This document shows positions 7,212 to 16,300 of a stretch of DNA of 21,045 bases, piece after piece; position 1 is the first letter of the stretch, and the number at the start of each line of letters is the position of its first letter. A model generated the notes under the pieces. It was not told the DNA's origin, did no database searches, and saw nothing but the letters and a program-made list of their open reading frames with translations. The position numbers and the translations under genes were made by a program. The stretch comes from CAYFXE01 sp964347035 (GTDB lineage: Bacteria > Acidobacteriota > Aminicenantia > Aminicenantales > Aminicenantaceae). The DNA lies in assembly GCA_964347035.1 (NCBI GenBank), contig CAYFXE010000048.1:1-21045 (forward strand), in the 5' to 3' direction.

Positions 7212-8903
7212 TTAGCCTATTTTTTTCTTCTTGACCTTTGACGACTTGGAGCGAGAAGATGAGGATTTTTGTGTTGCCTTGGAGGAGGAACGTTTGGAAC
7301 CAGAGCGCGACACACTATTTTTAGATGTCTTGCCGCTCGAAGACTTGTCTTGTGAAGAAGATCTTTCCACTTTACTGCTGGATGATTTATCAGATGACTT
7401 GGAAGAGGAAGATGTTTTATCGCCCGTGATATATTTGTAGATTCGGCCCATGACCGAATCTGATTTCTTTGAATCTGAATACTTTTTATCTTTGTCATCC
7501 AGAGAGGAAGGATAGCCAATCTTTCTCTGGATGATTTTTCTCTCGCCTATGGACTTGGTGCTTGTGTCCGATCGACCTATGATTCGCGCCGAGTCGACAG
7601 ACTTTCGAGATGGTGTTCCAGTCAGGCCCTTTCCTTCCTTGAATTCTACCGAGCTTCCGTCTTTTCGGAGAAAGACTTTTTTACCTCCGAGGTTATCGAC
7701 AGCGATTTTTCCGGTGACCGGTTTTAAGGATCTCATTTGATTGGTCAATTTTATGTTCCCGACGTCATTGAGCGATTCTCGAGAGAGGGCTACCTTGGAG
7801 ACATTCCTGGCCTTGAGCTGATTCTTGTGAATGACTGTCAGAGCCCGGGATTTAGATGGGTAATAATCGCCATCATACCTGTCGTAGAACCTGTTGTTGA
7901 CGATCACCACAGGACGGTTGTAGTAACTTAAAGGCACCCAGCCGAAGTAATCATGGCCCCAATACCAGCTCACCCAGGCGGGAGCCCAGACTGTTCTGGG
8001 TATCCAGTACCATCCGAGCCCAACACTCCAGTGCCATCGTCCAAAGTGGAAGGTGACCCAGCCCCAGGGTTCATAGGGAAGCCACGTCCATCCGCACATA
8101 GGAAGCCATATCCATCGTCCATGGTAATAAGGGCGCCAATAGGTGTCGATACCGCCGGGCACCCAGACATAACCGTAGGGTGGCATATAAGCCCAGTGGC
8201 CGTACGCAGCGAGCTCGTATTCAAAATCTTCGAGCTCACCGGGGAGGTATCTCCGGGCCATGCGCTTACGAATCTGGGAATCCCTGTATTCGCTCCACCT
8301 ATCGAAACTGTCTTCAGCCACGGCATAGAAAGAAGATGGACGAGAGGGGAAATTACCGTCAATGGCTTCAAGCCTTTGTTCTCTCTTAACCAAGACTGAT
8401 CCTGTCTCTCCAGAGGCTTCTATAAGCCCGTCAAACACAAATATCTCTGTTTCTCCGTTCTCCCGAACGTCGACTCTATACAGACCCTCATCAAGGACGT
8501 ACAGGGAGACATCCGGAGTGTGTATTTCGACATTCTTTTCCCTTTCGAGGGACCTCAGGCTTAAATAGACATTCCCTGACCAGATTTGAAGCTGGATACG
8601 GTCACTTCTCTTATCCGGTAATTTGAAGAAATCGATTTTCGTGTTGTGATCTAGTCGAACATAGTTTCCGCGGCCCAGATAGATTTCAGCTCGACCATCG
8701 GTAGTTCCTAATCTATCGCCTTCAGTAATCGGCATGTTGACGACGCCTTCCTCGTAACTCAGGTCGCTCGCTCTCTGGATGTAAGCGCTTCCCGTGATAA
8801 AGCTCAATCGAGCAATGGAATCATTGGTGTATCTCGGCTCCTCTGCATTTAAAAAAGACAGGGAGAATATCGAAACGATCGCCAAAACAAATGTTTTTTT
8901 CAT
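7212..8903 (-). CDS. Secreted FecR-domain protein with Trp/Tyr-rich DUF6600-type region and Ser/Lys-rich tail
   Basis: The 563-residue product has a signal peptide (1-20, cleavage after LNA) and then a FecR-like beta region (about 28-180: RLSFITGSAYIQ, GRGNYVRLDHNTKI, FVFDGLIEASG). Residues 234-325 hold 18 tryptophans in repeated 'Y-P-P-Y-G-x-V-W' and 'GxWxWLP..GWTWLPYEPWGWxxFHxGRW' style units, the hallmark of DUF6600 proteins. From about 400 the sequence turns polar, and the last 70 residues are almost all Ser, Lys and Arg. FecR-like domains usually sense or bind at the periplasmic side, but no sigma regulator gene is adjacent and the molecular role is unknown. The basic tail could bind nucleic acid, phosphate polymers or the outer-membrane surface; that is a guess. 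ATG 8903 has AAGGAG upstream at good spacing, and a sigma-54-type promoter precedes it. Confidence 0.8.
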   Translation of the reverse strand: MKKTFVLAIVSIFSLSFLNAEEPRYTNDSIARLSFITGSAYIQRASDLSYEEGVVNMPITEGDRLGTTDGRAEIYLGRGNYVRLDHNTKIDFFKLPDKRSDRIQLQIWSGNVYLSLRSLEREKNVEIHTPDVSLYVLDEGLYRVDVRENGETEIFVFDGLIEASGETGSVLVKREQRLEAIDGNFPSRPSSFYAVAEDSFDRWSEYRDSQIRKRMARRYLPGELEDFEYELAAYGHWAYMPPYGYVWVPGGIDTYWRPYYHGRWIWLPMCGWTWLPYEPWGWVTFHFGRWHWSVGLGWYWIPRTVWAPAWVSWYWGHDYFGWVPLSYYNRPVVIVNNRFYDRYDGDYYPSKSRALTVIHKNQLKARNVSKVALSRESLNDVGNIKLTNQMRSLKPVTGKIAVDNLGGKKVFLRKDGSSVEFKEGKGLTGTPSRKSVDSARIIGRSDTSTKSIGERKIIQRKIGYPSSLDDKDKKYSDSKKSDSVMGRIYKYITGDKTSSSSKSSDKSSSSKVERSSSQDKSSSGKTSKNSVSRSGSKRSSSKATQKSSSSRSKSSKVKKKKIG

Positions 8904-8930
8904 CGTTTTTCTCCTTCCACCGTGATTTTA

Positions 8931-8946
8931 TGCAAATCCTATGCCA
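8931..8946 (-). promoter_or_regulatory. Putative sigma-54 (-24/-12) promoter of the DUF6600 gene
   Basis: On the minus strand the sequence is TGGCATAGGATTTGCA. It has the invariant GG and GC separated by ten bases and otherwise matches TGGCAC-N5-TTGCA except at one consensus C. The expected start lies near 8921, about 18 bases before the ATG and upstream of the AAGGAG site. Confidence 0.55.
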
Positions 8947-8996
8947 AATCCCTTTCCCTGTCTGTTAAAGACAAGGCTGTTATTCTGTCCTGAAAA

Positions 8997-9050
8997 GATG
9001 ACGAATGTCTGAAAATCAGGGAATATCATGATTTTCAGACATTCGTCATC
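8997..9050. repeat. Perfect 22-base inverted repeat (hairpin)
   Basis: The arm 8997-9018 (GATGACGAATG...AAAATCA) is exactly complementary to 9029-9050, with a 10-base loop. On the minus strand the stem is followed by TTTTC, so it could act as a terminator for the symporter-deacetylase operon, which ends at 9307. On the plus strand only CCCTCCTTTCT follows. The strength and perfection of the stem are unusual for a simple terminator. Confidence 0.75.
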
Positions 9051-9063
9051 CCTCCTTTCTGTC

Positions 9064-9265
9064 GTCATTCCTGCGGAAGCAGGAATCCAGGACTAAAATG
9101 AATATCATTCCCACGGAAGCAAAGAACCAGAATTAAAATAAATGCCATTCCCGCATAAGCAGGAAACCAGGCTTAAAAAAAAGTCATTCCCGCGATAGCG
9201 GGAATCCATGCTTATCTTAATGAGAATCTTTCATATGCCTAGAGTTCTGCTTCCGCAGGAATGAC
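9064..9265. repeat. Extragenic palindrome array, 40-base period, copy 2
   Basis: Units beginning TCATTC (or CCATTC) lie at 9065, 9105, 9145 and 9184, spaced 40, 40 and 39 bases. The core ATCTTAATGAGAATCT is at 9214-9229, identical to 6824-6839. A final unit in the opposite orientation ends GCAGGAATGAC at 9265. From the last direct unit to the end this copy aligns with the 6794-6873 part of the first array. No gene lies in 8904-9306 beyond this array, the hairpin and the promoter of the neighbouring gene. Confidence 0.85.
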
Positions 9266-9306
9266 ATGCAAAAAAAACACGTAAAAACGGAGCACTGTCC
9301 CGTTAA

Positions 9307-10335
9307 TCAAATTTTCCAGTATTTTTTCTGCGTTTCGAAGACAGGAGTGAGCATCTTCTCCAGCATGGGTGAGCTTTTGGCTTTCTTATCTAATTCTTTC
9401 CCTTCACCGGCTAGATTTATCAAAACATGCTTGACTCCTTGTTCTAGGCCGCGGAGGTCGTAGCCTCCCTCTAAAGTGATGAGAAGCCGGTCATCGCAGA
9501 ATTGGTGAGCCAAATCTGAGAGAATAGAGGTCAGAGCGCCAAAGCCTTCTTCACTCACCATCATACCCCCTAATGGATCATTCTTATAGATATCAAAGCC
9601 AGCAGAAACCAGGATAAACTCGGGATTGAAGAGCGAGGCAATCGGAGAGAGGATTTCCTTGAAGATATACAGAAAGCCTTCGTCCCCCACACCAAAAGAC
9701 AGAGGAACATTGACCGTAAATCCTTCGCCCTCGGCTCTTCCGACCTCATCCCAGCGGCCTGTCCCCGGGTAATGGGGGTATTGATGGGTGGAAAAATACA
9801 GGACTTCATTCCTGTCGTAAAACGTGTTTTGAGTCCCGTTTCCATGGTGAAGATCCCAGTCAACGATCATGATGCGACGGAGTCCATGTTTCTTGAGCAA
9901 ATATTCCGTTCCGATGGCGACATTATTGAACAGGCAAAATCCCATGGCTCTGGACGCTTCAGCATGGTGGCCCGGAGGCCTGATGATCGCGAATCCGTTA
10001 TCAATTTCACCGTCCATGATGAGGTCTGCGGTCTTTAGCAGACCACCTGCTGCCAGTAAAGCCGTCTCGTAGGAACGAGCAGAGGTGGATGTGTCCGGAT
10101 CGAGGACCACACGGTCCTTTCCTGATGTCTCCATGATGGCCTGGACATAAGAGGAAGCGTGAACTGTCTCGATTTCTTCCTCTGTCGCGAGACGAGGTTC
10201 TATCGTTTTATAAGGAAAGATGATGTCTCTTTCGATCATCCTGTAGATGACGTCTATTCTTTTCGGATTTTCTACATGGAAAGCCCCCATATCGTGCTCC
10301 ATATACCGCCAATCCTTGACAATTCCTGTTTTCAT
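9307..10335 (-). CDS. Histone-deacetylase superfamily amidohydrolase (class II-like)
   Basis: From ATG 10335 the protein has 342 residues. Zinc-dependent enzymes of this family remove acetyl groups from acyl-lysine, acetylpolyamines or related amides in the cytoplasm. Visible motifs are RPPGHHAE with the His123-His124 pair, FCLFNNVAIG, the zinc ligands Asp161 and His163 (VDWDLHHGNGTQ), Asp248 (LVSAGFDIYKNDPLGG), and LEGGYD with Tyr292, so the catalytic set is complete. The order and wording of the motifs resemble class II HDACs, including eukaryotic HDAC6 domains. The start is fixed by AAGGAG, seven bases upstream, which overlaps the stop of the preceding symporter gene; an earlier ATG at 10368 would overlap that gene and lacks such a site. 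It is last in an operon with two symporters, which favours a small imported substrate over proteins. The substrate is unproven. Confidence 0.9.
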   Translation of the reverse strand: MKTGIVKDWRYMEHDMGAFHVENPKRIDVIYRMIERDIIFPYKTIEPRLATEEEIETVHASSYVQAIMETSGKDRVVLDPDTSTSARSYETALLAAGGLLKTADLIMDGEIDNGFAIIRPPGHHAEASRAMGFCLFNNVAIGTEYLLKKHGLRRIMIVDWDLHHGNGTQNTFYDRNEVLYFSTHQYPHYPGTGRWDEVGRAEGEGFTVNVPLSFGVGDEGFLYIFKEILSPIASLFNPEFILVSAGFDIYKNDPLGGMMVSEEGFGALTSILSDLAHQFCDDRLLITLEGGYDLRGLEQGVKHVLINLAGEGKELDKKAKSSPMLEKMLTPVFETQKKYWKI

Positions 10336-10342
10336 GCGGCTG

Positions 10343-10348
10343 CTCCTT
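10343..10348 (-). promoter_or_regulatory. Ribosome binding site of the deacetylase gene, overlapping the upstream stop
   Basis: AAGGAG on the minus strand shares bases with the TAA (10349-10347) of the symporter gene and lies seven bases before ATG 10335. This arrangement sets the start and suggests translational coupling. Confidence 0.75.
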
Positions 10349-11765
10349 AGTCGAAGAATTGTTTCCATTTCTCAGGCGATGGTTTCGCTCCCAAAAGGCT
10401 GACACCGATAAGAAGAGCGAGGGAGAAGATTAAGGCCGGATAGATGGCCGGCACTCCTAAAGGCATATGACCTTGGACCTTGTTCGTAATCTCCCAGATA
10501 ACGGTCGTGGTCATCCCCCCCAGAATAGACAAAACGCCTGCGGCCACGGTCGTCCTTTTCCAGAAAAACACGGCCACGAGGGCTGGAGTGATGCCTGCTC
10601 CATAGACTGTGTAGGCGGCGTAGGCAGCATCCAAGATGCGGGGGAAAAAAGAAATGAGGGAATAGGCAATGATCCCTAAAATGATGACAAACAGACGTGA
10701 ATAAAGGATCATTTTCTTATCCTCTAAGTCGGGATTGATGAATCTCTGGTAGATGTCCCGGATGAGGTTTGTGGCCGGGACGAGGAGGAAACTGTTGGCC
10801 GTGGAGATGATAATGGCGACGATGGCAGCCAAAAGAGCACAGCCCACAGCGATCGGGACTCCCTTGTGAGCCACGAGAAGGATAATCTTTCCGGCCTCCC
10901 TGGCTTCCAATCCCGTGAAATAGCTGCTGCCGATAACAGCCAGGCTCTGGAGTGTTATGCCTAACAGGATGACACCAATCACCCAGCCGACGACCGACCT
11001 TTTGGCCTCTCGTTCATCCTTGGCAGAGAAAAAACGCTGGTACGTGTTGCCCATGCCTAGAGCTAGAAGCAATGTTGGGAAAAAATAGCCCATGGCCTGA
11101 ACTGTGCTCATGTTGCCTAAAATCGGATGTTGTCGCGGTGTGACATTGGCCACGATGGTATCCATTCCTCCCACATGATGGATGAGAAAAGGCAGGGCAA
11201 GGAAAATTCCTGTAATCATGATCAAACCGTTAAAAATGTCAAGGTAGGCCACAGAAATCATGCCCGCCAGCATCGTGTAAATAATGACGAAGACAGCCAC
11301 GATGATGATTCCTGTCTTTATCGGTATTTTTCCTTCGGTAATGATGTTGAGCACCCAACCCCCGCCGCGGAATTGATAGCTGACTATGGTTACGTAAGCG
11401 ATGATCGTCGTGATGGTGGCCAGGATTCTCGCCCATTTGTTGTACCGAGCCTCGAGAATATCGGGTACTGTGAACTGACCGAAACGTCTCACCCTGCCAG
11501 CGATGAAGTAGACGATGATAATCCCGACCCAACCGCCTGCACTCCCGATAAGCGAAGAATAGCCATGATTGTAGCTGAGGTCAGAGACACTGAAGATATC
11601 GCCGGAGCCGATCCAAGTAGCCAATAAGGTCCCGACAAGCACAGGCGCTGTGAGTGTCCGTCCAGCCACCAGGAAGTCTTCCTTTTTTTTTAACCTGCGG
11701 GTCAGACGAAGGCTGATGAAAAAAAGGAGGATGAGATATGTGAATATGGTCAATAGGTATGCCAT
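10347..11765 (-). CDS. Sodium:solute symporter (SSS/PutP family), second of a tandem pair
   Basis: The 472-residue protein is almost wholly hydrophobic, with about 12-13 membrane segments. Family marks include the early FLVAGRTLTAPVLVGTLLAT motif followed by WIGSG, the GQFTVPDILEARY loop, and the STANSFLLVPATNLIRDIYQ region, whose Ser-Thr pair corresponds to the Na2 sodium site in SSS/LeuT-fold carriers. Members import amino acids, polyamine-like compounds, sugars, carboxylates or vitamins using the sodium gradient. The sequence shares many positions with the upstream neighbour at 11822-13309, so the two are paralogues. ATG 11765 has only a distant AAGGAAA, and the 56-base gap from the upstream stop fits an operon. 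The stop overlaps the ribosome site of the deacetylase gene. The solute cannot be told from sequence. Confidence 0.88.
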   Translation of the reverse strand: MAYLLTIFTYLILLFFISLRLTRRLKKKEDFLVAGRTLTAPVLVGTLLATWIGSGDIFSVSDLSYNHGYSSLIGSAGGWVGIIIVYFIAGRVRRFGQFTVPDILEARYNKWARILATITTIIAYVTIVSYQFRGGGWVLNIITEGKIPIKTGIIIVAVFVIIYTMLAGMISVAYLDIFNGLIMITGIFLALPFLIHHVGGMDTIVANVTPRQHPILGNMSTVQAMGYFFPTLLLALGMGNTYQRFFSAKDEREAKRSVVGWVIGVILLGITLQSLAVIGSSYFTGLEAREAGKIILLVAHKGVPIAVGCALLAAIVAIIISTANSFLLVPATNLIRDIYQRFINPDLEDKKMILYSRLFVIILGIIAYSLISFFPRILDAAYAAYTVYGAGITPALVAVFFWKRTTVAAGVLSILGGMTTTVIWEITNKVQGHMPLGVPAIYPALIFSLALLIGVSLLGAKPSPEKWKQFFD

Positions 11766-11821
11766 CTAAATAAAGACGTTTCCTTGATTATGTATTGCCA
11801 AAGTTCTGTTCTAGATAAGAA

Positions 11822-13309
11822 TCAATCAGTTTGTCCTGGAGTTTTCTTGGGGAAAAACTTTTCCAGCATTTCAGGTTTTGGTTTTGGTGTCAACAGGCTG
11901 ACGATGATCAGTGATCCGATTGAGACGACCACTCCGTAGTAGATAATAGGAATTCCCCAAGGGTCTCCTCCGGGAGCTTTCTCAGGGCCTAAGACTGAAA
12001 CCATAATCCTCAAAAAAATACAGGTCGCGGTTCCGCTGATGATCGAAACGAGCCCCCCCAATTTGGTTGCTCTTTTCCAGGCCAGAGCTGCGATAAGGGC
12101 CGGTGTGATCGAGACACCGTAAATCGTGTAGGCGAAGATCGCCATCTCGAGAACGGATTTAAGCCTTATAGCCAGGAAAAAAGCCACAACGCCGAGGATG
12201 ACCACAAAAACCTTCTGCAGAGCCACCATGGTGCGCTGCGAAGCGTCCTGTTTGAGAAAACGCTGGTAGATGTCGCGCATGATGTTGGTCGAGGGGGAGA
12301 GGAGATAATTCATGCCTGTGGAGATAACGACAGCACAAGCGGCACCCAAAAGAAGAATGCCGACTGGTGCAGGAACCAGGCTTTTAGCTGCCATCAGGAC
12401 AATTTTTCCTCCTTCCCGGGGAATGGTGAGATCAATCTGGTCTTTTAGTTTGCTGTAGGCAAAAACAGCGATAACAACCACGACCGTTTCAACAAAGATT
12501 GTTCCCAGAGTCCAGAGGACAACGGCTTTTTTGGCCTCCCTCGGAGTTTTGGCACTGTAGAATTTCTGGTACATCCCTTGCACCCCCATCAGAAGGAGCA
12601 TCGTGGCCAGAAAATATCCGCCCACCTTGAGTGTCGGGTGAGCTCCGAATTGTTCATTAACCACAGCAAAATAGCCTGGTTCGAGGACCTGTTTGGCCTC
12701 TGGCAACCCGCCTGCGACTACATAGACAAAAGGTACCGCGAGGATGCAGGCCAGGACGATGATAATACCGTTGGGTAAATCCGTGTAAGCCACAGCGACC
12801 ATTCCTCCCAGGGCTGTGAACAGGATTACAAAAAGGGCAGCGATGGTGATTCCATAATTTTCAGGTATCGCCCCCTCTGTAATCACCTCCAAAATAAAGC
12901 CACCCCCAACGAATTGATAAGAGACAATTGCCGTGAAGGAGATTATCAGCGCGATGGCACCGAAGACACGAGCTGCAGGGCCGTAGCGTTCCTCGAGAAT
13001 ATCGCCTATCGTGTACTGGCCGAAGGTTCGGATCTTAGCCGCGAGAAAATAGATAACGACAATACCGACCCAAGCTCCAGCAGCCAGCCAAATCGCCGAG
13101 AAGCCTGCCTGAGCAGCAAACTCGGCTCCAGCGATAAAGGTTCCTGAGCCGATCCAGGTACAGATGAGAGTGAAGACCATGACCGATGTTTTGAGCGACC
13201 GGCCAGCCACCATGAAATCTTCTTGGCTTTTAACGCGCTTGGAACGATAGAAATTAAATCCGGTGAGGACAAGGAGATAGGCGAGAATTATGTAAAGGTA
13301 ATACGACAT
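11822..13309 (-). CDS. Sodium:solute symporter (SSS/PutP family), first of a tandem pair
   Basis: The 495-residue carrier has about 13 membrane segments and the same landmarks as its neighbour: DFMVAGRSLKTSVMVFTLIC then TWIGSG near residue 55, GQYTIGDILEERYGP, VSYQFVGGGFILEVITEGAI, and STGMNYLLSPSTNIMRDIYQ with the Ser-Thr sodium-site pair. The tail is short, polar and Pro/Lys-rich. ATG 13309 has AAAGGAG at good spacing. It heads a probable operon, symporter-symporter-deacetylase, all on the minus strand with gaps of 56 and 11 bases. It follows smc by 87 bases with no clear terminator, so it may also receive read-through from smc. Two similar but clearly diverged carriers suggest two related solutes, or a two-subunit arrangement not typical of this family. 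Confidence 0.88.
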   Translation of the reverse strand: MSYYLYIILAYLLVLTGFNFYRSKRVKSQEDFMVAGRSLKTSVMVFTLICTWIGSGTFIAGAEFAAQAGFSAIWLAAGAWVGIVVIYFLAAKIRTFGQYTIGDILEERYGPAARVFGAIALIISFTAIVSYQFVGGGFILEVITEGAIPENYGITIAALFVILFTALGGMVAVAYTDLPNGIIIVLACILAVPFVYVVAGGLPEAKQVLEPGYFAVVNEQFGAHPTLKVGGYFLATMLLLMGVQGMYQKFYSAKTPREAKKAVVLWTLGTIFVETVVVVIAVFAYSKLKDQIDLTIPREGGKIVLMAAKSLVPAPVGILLLGAACAVVISTGMNYLLSPSTNIMRDIYQRFLKQDASQRTMVALQKVFVVILGVVAFFLAIRLKSVLEMAIFAYTIYGVSITPALIAALAWKRATKLGGLVSIISGTATCIFLRIMVSVLGPEKAPGGDPWGIPIIYYGVVVSIGSLIIVSLLTPKPKPEMLEKFFPKKTPGQTD

Positions 13310-13396
13310 CGGTTACTCCTTTTCTGAGGATTGTCGAGAGGCATTGTCTCAAGCTTAAGGATGAAAGTAAAGCGTATTTTCTATACTGTCATACAA

Positions 13397-16300
13397 TCAA
13401 ACAAGTTGTTTCTTATCGATTTTTACAGAATAGAGGGTGGTGATGTTGGGTTCGGCCATGGTGGTTCCGTAGATATAGTCAGCGACCTCCATGGTCTTGA
13501 AATTGTGAGTGATGAGGATGAACTGGGTTTGTGTCTTGATTTTCCTCATCAAGTTGAGGAACCTTTCCAGGTTGTTTTCGTCCAACGCTGCATCCACTTC
13601 ATCCAGGACACAAAAAGGTGTTGGCTTGTACCGGAAAAGAGCGAAGAAGAAGGCCAGACTGGTCAGACTTTTCTCCCCCCCAGACAGTAGAGTAATACTC
13701 TGCAGCCTTTTTCCAGGAGGTTGAGCAATAATGTCCACTCCGCTTTCTAAAGGAATGTTTTCATCCGTTAACTTGAGTTGAGCCTTTCCCCCGTTGAAAA
13801 GAAGCGAGAAAACCTCCTGAAAGTTGTTGTTGACCTCAGTCAAAGCATTCATGAATTGAGATTTACTTTCCTGATCAATTTTTTTGATAGCGACCTTGGT
13901 TGTATCGATGGATTCCCGCAGGTCTTTCTTTTGCTGGATGAGAAAATCATACCGCTTCTTTTGACTGAGATACTCTTCTTCAGCCATCAGGTTGACCGCT
14001 TTAATTTTCTGAAGCTTTTCTTCGGCTTTATCTAATTTCGCTTGGACATCCATGTCCTTAAGCATATCAAGGTTGATTTCTTTTTTTATTTCCTCTATGG
14101 ATTTCTTGAGCTCCTGCCAGCAACTCTCTTCCAAGTTGGCCAGGTCTCTATCCTTTTCCGCTTTTTTTATCTCCCATTCAACTCGCTCTTCCTTCCGTTC
14201 TTCGTAATCTTCTCTAAATTGTTCAATCCTTTCTTCCTTTTCTCTTTGTTCTTTCTGGAGTTTTTTAAGGAGGGCTTCGTTTTGGGAGAGTTGTGTTTCT
14301 TTATTCCGCTTTTCGCTTTCCATATCTTTTATCTCTTTGGAGATGTGCTGAACATCCTTTTTGAATTGGGCTTGTTTTTTCTCGGCGGTTTTTATTTCTT
14401 GATCTAAGGAGACATCTCTATTCTTGATGTTTTCCCTTCTCTGCTGAAAGGAATGGATCTGGAGTTTGGTGTTTTTGATTTTTTCATTGAGGAGATCAAT
14501 GTCTGATTTCAGTTCGAAGAAATATTTCCTTTTGTCCTCGATTTTCTCCTGATGCTCTTCGAATGCCTCCTCGACGGATTGGAGCCGCTGTCTCACCTCT
14601 TCTTCTTCCTCCTCCCTTTCTTTTAGTTTCAAGGCAATGTTAGCGAGTCTCTGGTCTATCTGATTTTTATCATCCAGTATAATCTTGAGCTCATTTTCGA
14701 GGATAGACATGTTGAGGGCAGTCTTTTCTTTTTCAGATCGTATTAGGGCCATATCCTTTTCCTTTTCCTCTTTTACGTCTTCTTGACGTGCCAGGCAGTC
14801 TGATTTTTTCTTTGTATCCTCTTCTAATCTCAGTTTTGTCTTTGTTTTTTCCTCTATTTTGTTCTTCAGAGGCTGGATGTCCTTCTCTATACGGGAGATA
14901 GTTTCCTTTTTGTTTCTGATTTCCTGGACCAACGCGAAAAAGCCTTCTTTTTTTTCTCCCAATTTCAAAAGTCCTGATGATTGCAGCAGATCTCCTTGGG
15001 GTGTTATGAAGTTTTGAGAAGGAGACTTAAGCCAAAGCTCCACAGCACTTTTTACGTCTTCGACGATGGAAGCCTCGCGCAGGCAAGGGATGAAGCTTTT
15101 GATTTTTGGATGAAAACGAAGACTGGACTTCAGATCACCGACAATACGGGCATCCTTTTTTGTCTTGGAGGGAGCCTCTTTTTTTTTGTCGGGATGGAGA
15201 AGGAGAAAGTTGCCTTTAACTTTTGTCTTTCCCAGAATTTTTAAGAAATCCTGGGGTTGGATGATCGTTGCTTTGGCTTCTTCGTCCCAGAAGATGTCGA
15301 TCAGATGGGCATATTCTGGATCGCTTTCGACGAGATCGGCGAGAATCCCCATCGCTCCAGGAATATGCTTTTCGATATCTGGCCCTCGTTCTTTTTCCTC
15401 GATATTTTGAAGGAGTTGGAGATGATGGCTCTCCTTTTCTTTTTTTGTCCTTAAGTCGGCAAGCTTTTCATGAAGAATTTCGAGGGAATCGGACAGTTTC
15501 TCCAACTTTTCTCGATCGAGGCTAATTTCCCTTTTAATTTCTTCTATGCTCTTATGATCCTGGACAATCTCCTCGGTGATGCTGTTGATTTTGTTTTCGC
15601 CGTTTTTGAGCATGGCCTTTTCTTTTTCGAGTTGGATCTTGAGCTTTTCGCGTTGATGTAGAATCAGTTCTGATTCTTTGTCAAACTTGGCCTTTTCGTT
15701 TTTGGTTTCAGTAGAGAGATGAAGTTTTTGGAATAAGTCTTTTTTCAAGGCCTCTGTATTTTTCTGCAGATGTGCTTTCTCCTTCTGGAAACGTTGTATA
15801 GCCTGGGAGGCCTCGTCCATGGCTTTTTGTTTTTGATGAAGACTTTTTTCGAAGTCCTTCAGATTGGTTGCCGCTTCGATGTCTTTTTTATCGAGAGAGC
15901 CAAGTTCTTGGGCGAGTTCTTTTCTGTTCTTTTTAACTTTCTCCTTTTGTTCTTCAAGAAAACTGATATTCCTGGAGTTCTCCTCTTTATTGGCTTCAAG
16001 TTTGGAGAGAGTGGATTTTAGGGTATACAGGTTTTCTTGATCTTGTTTAATAGTTTGTTCGAGAGACCATACCTCTTGTCTTTTTAAGGTGAGAGATTTT
16101 TCTTCATCCTTCATTAGAGAGAGAGTCTGGTTTTCTCGACTCAGGAATCTCTCATAGTGTTGAGTGGCGTCTTTTTGGCTTTTTTCCAGATCGTCGATTC
16201 TCTTCCTGTAGGAGAGAGAAGTGAGAGTTCGGATTTGGTCTCTAAATTTTCTGTACCTGGAAGCAGCATCCGCCTGTCTTTTGAGTGAATTCTTGGCCTT

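Noticed and set aside
7970..8371. Pro/Gly-rich open frames on both strands inside the DUF6600 gene
   Set aside because: They arise from the Trp/Pro/Gly codon bias of the real gene in other frames and lack start signals.
6713..9265. CRISPR-like array because of regular 40-base spacing
   Set aside because: The 'spacers' are similar A-rich links rather than unique sequences, the units are imperfect palindromes that decay freely, some are inverted, and no cas gene is nearby.
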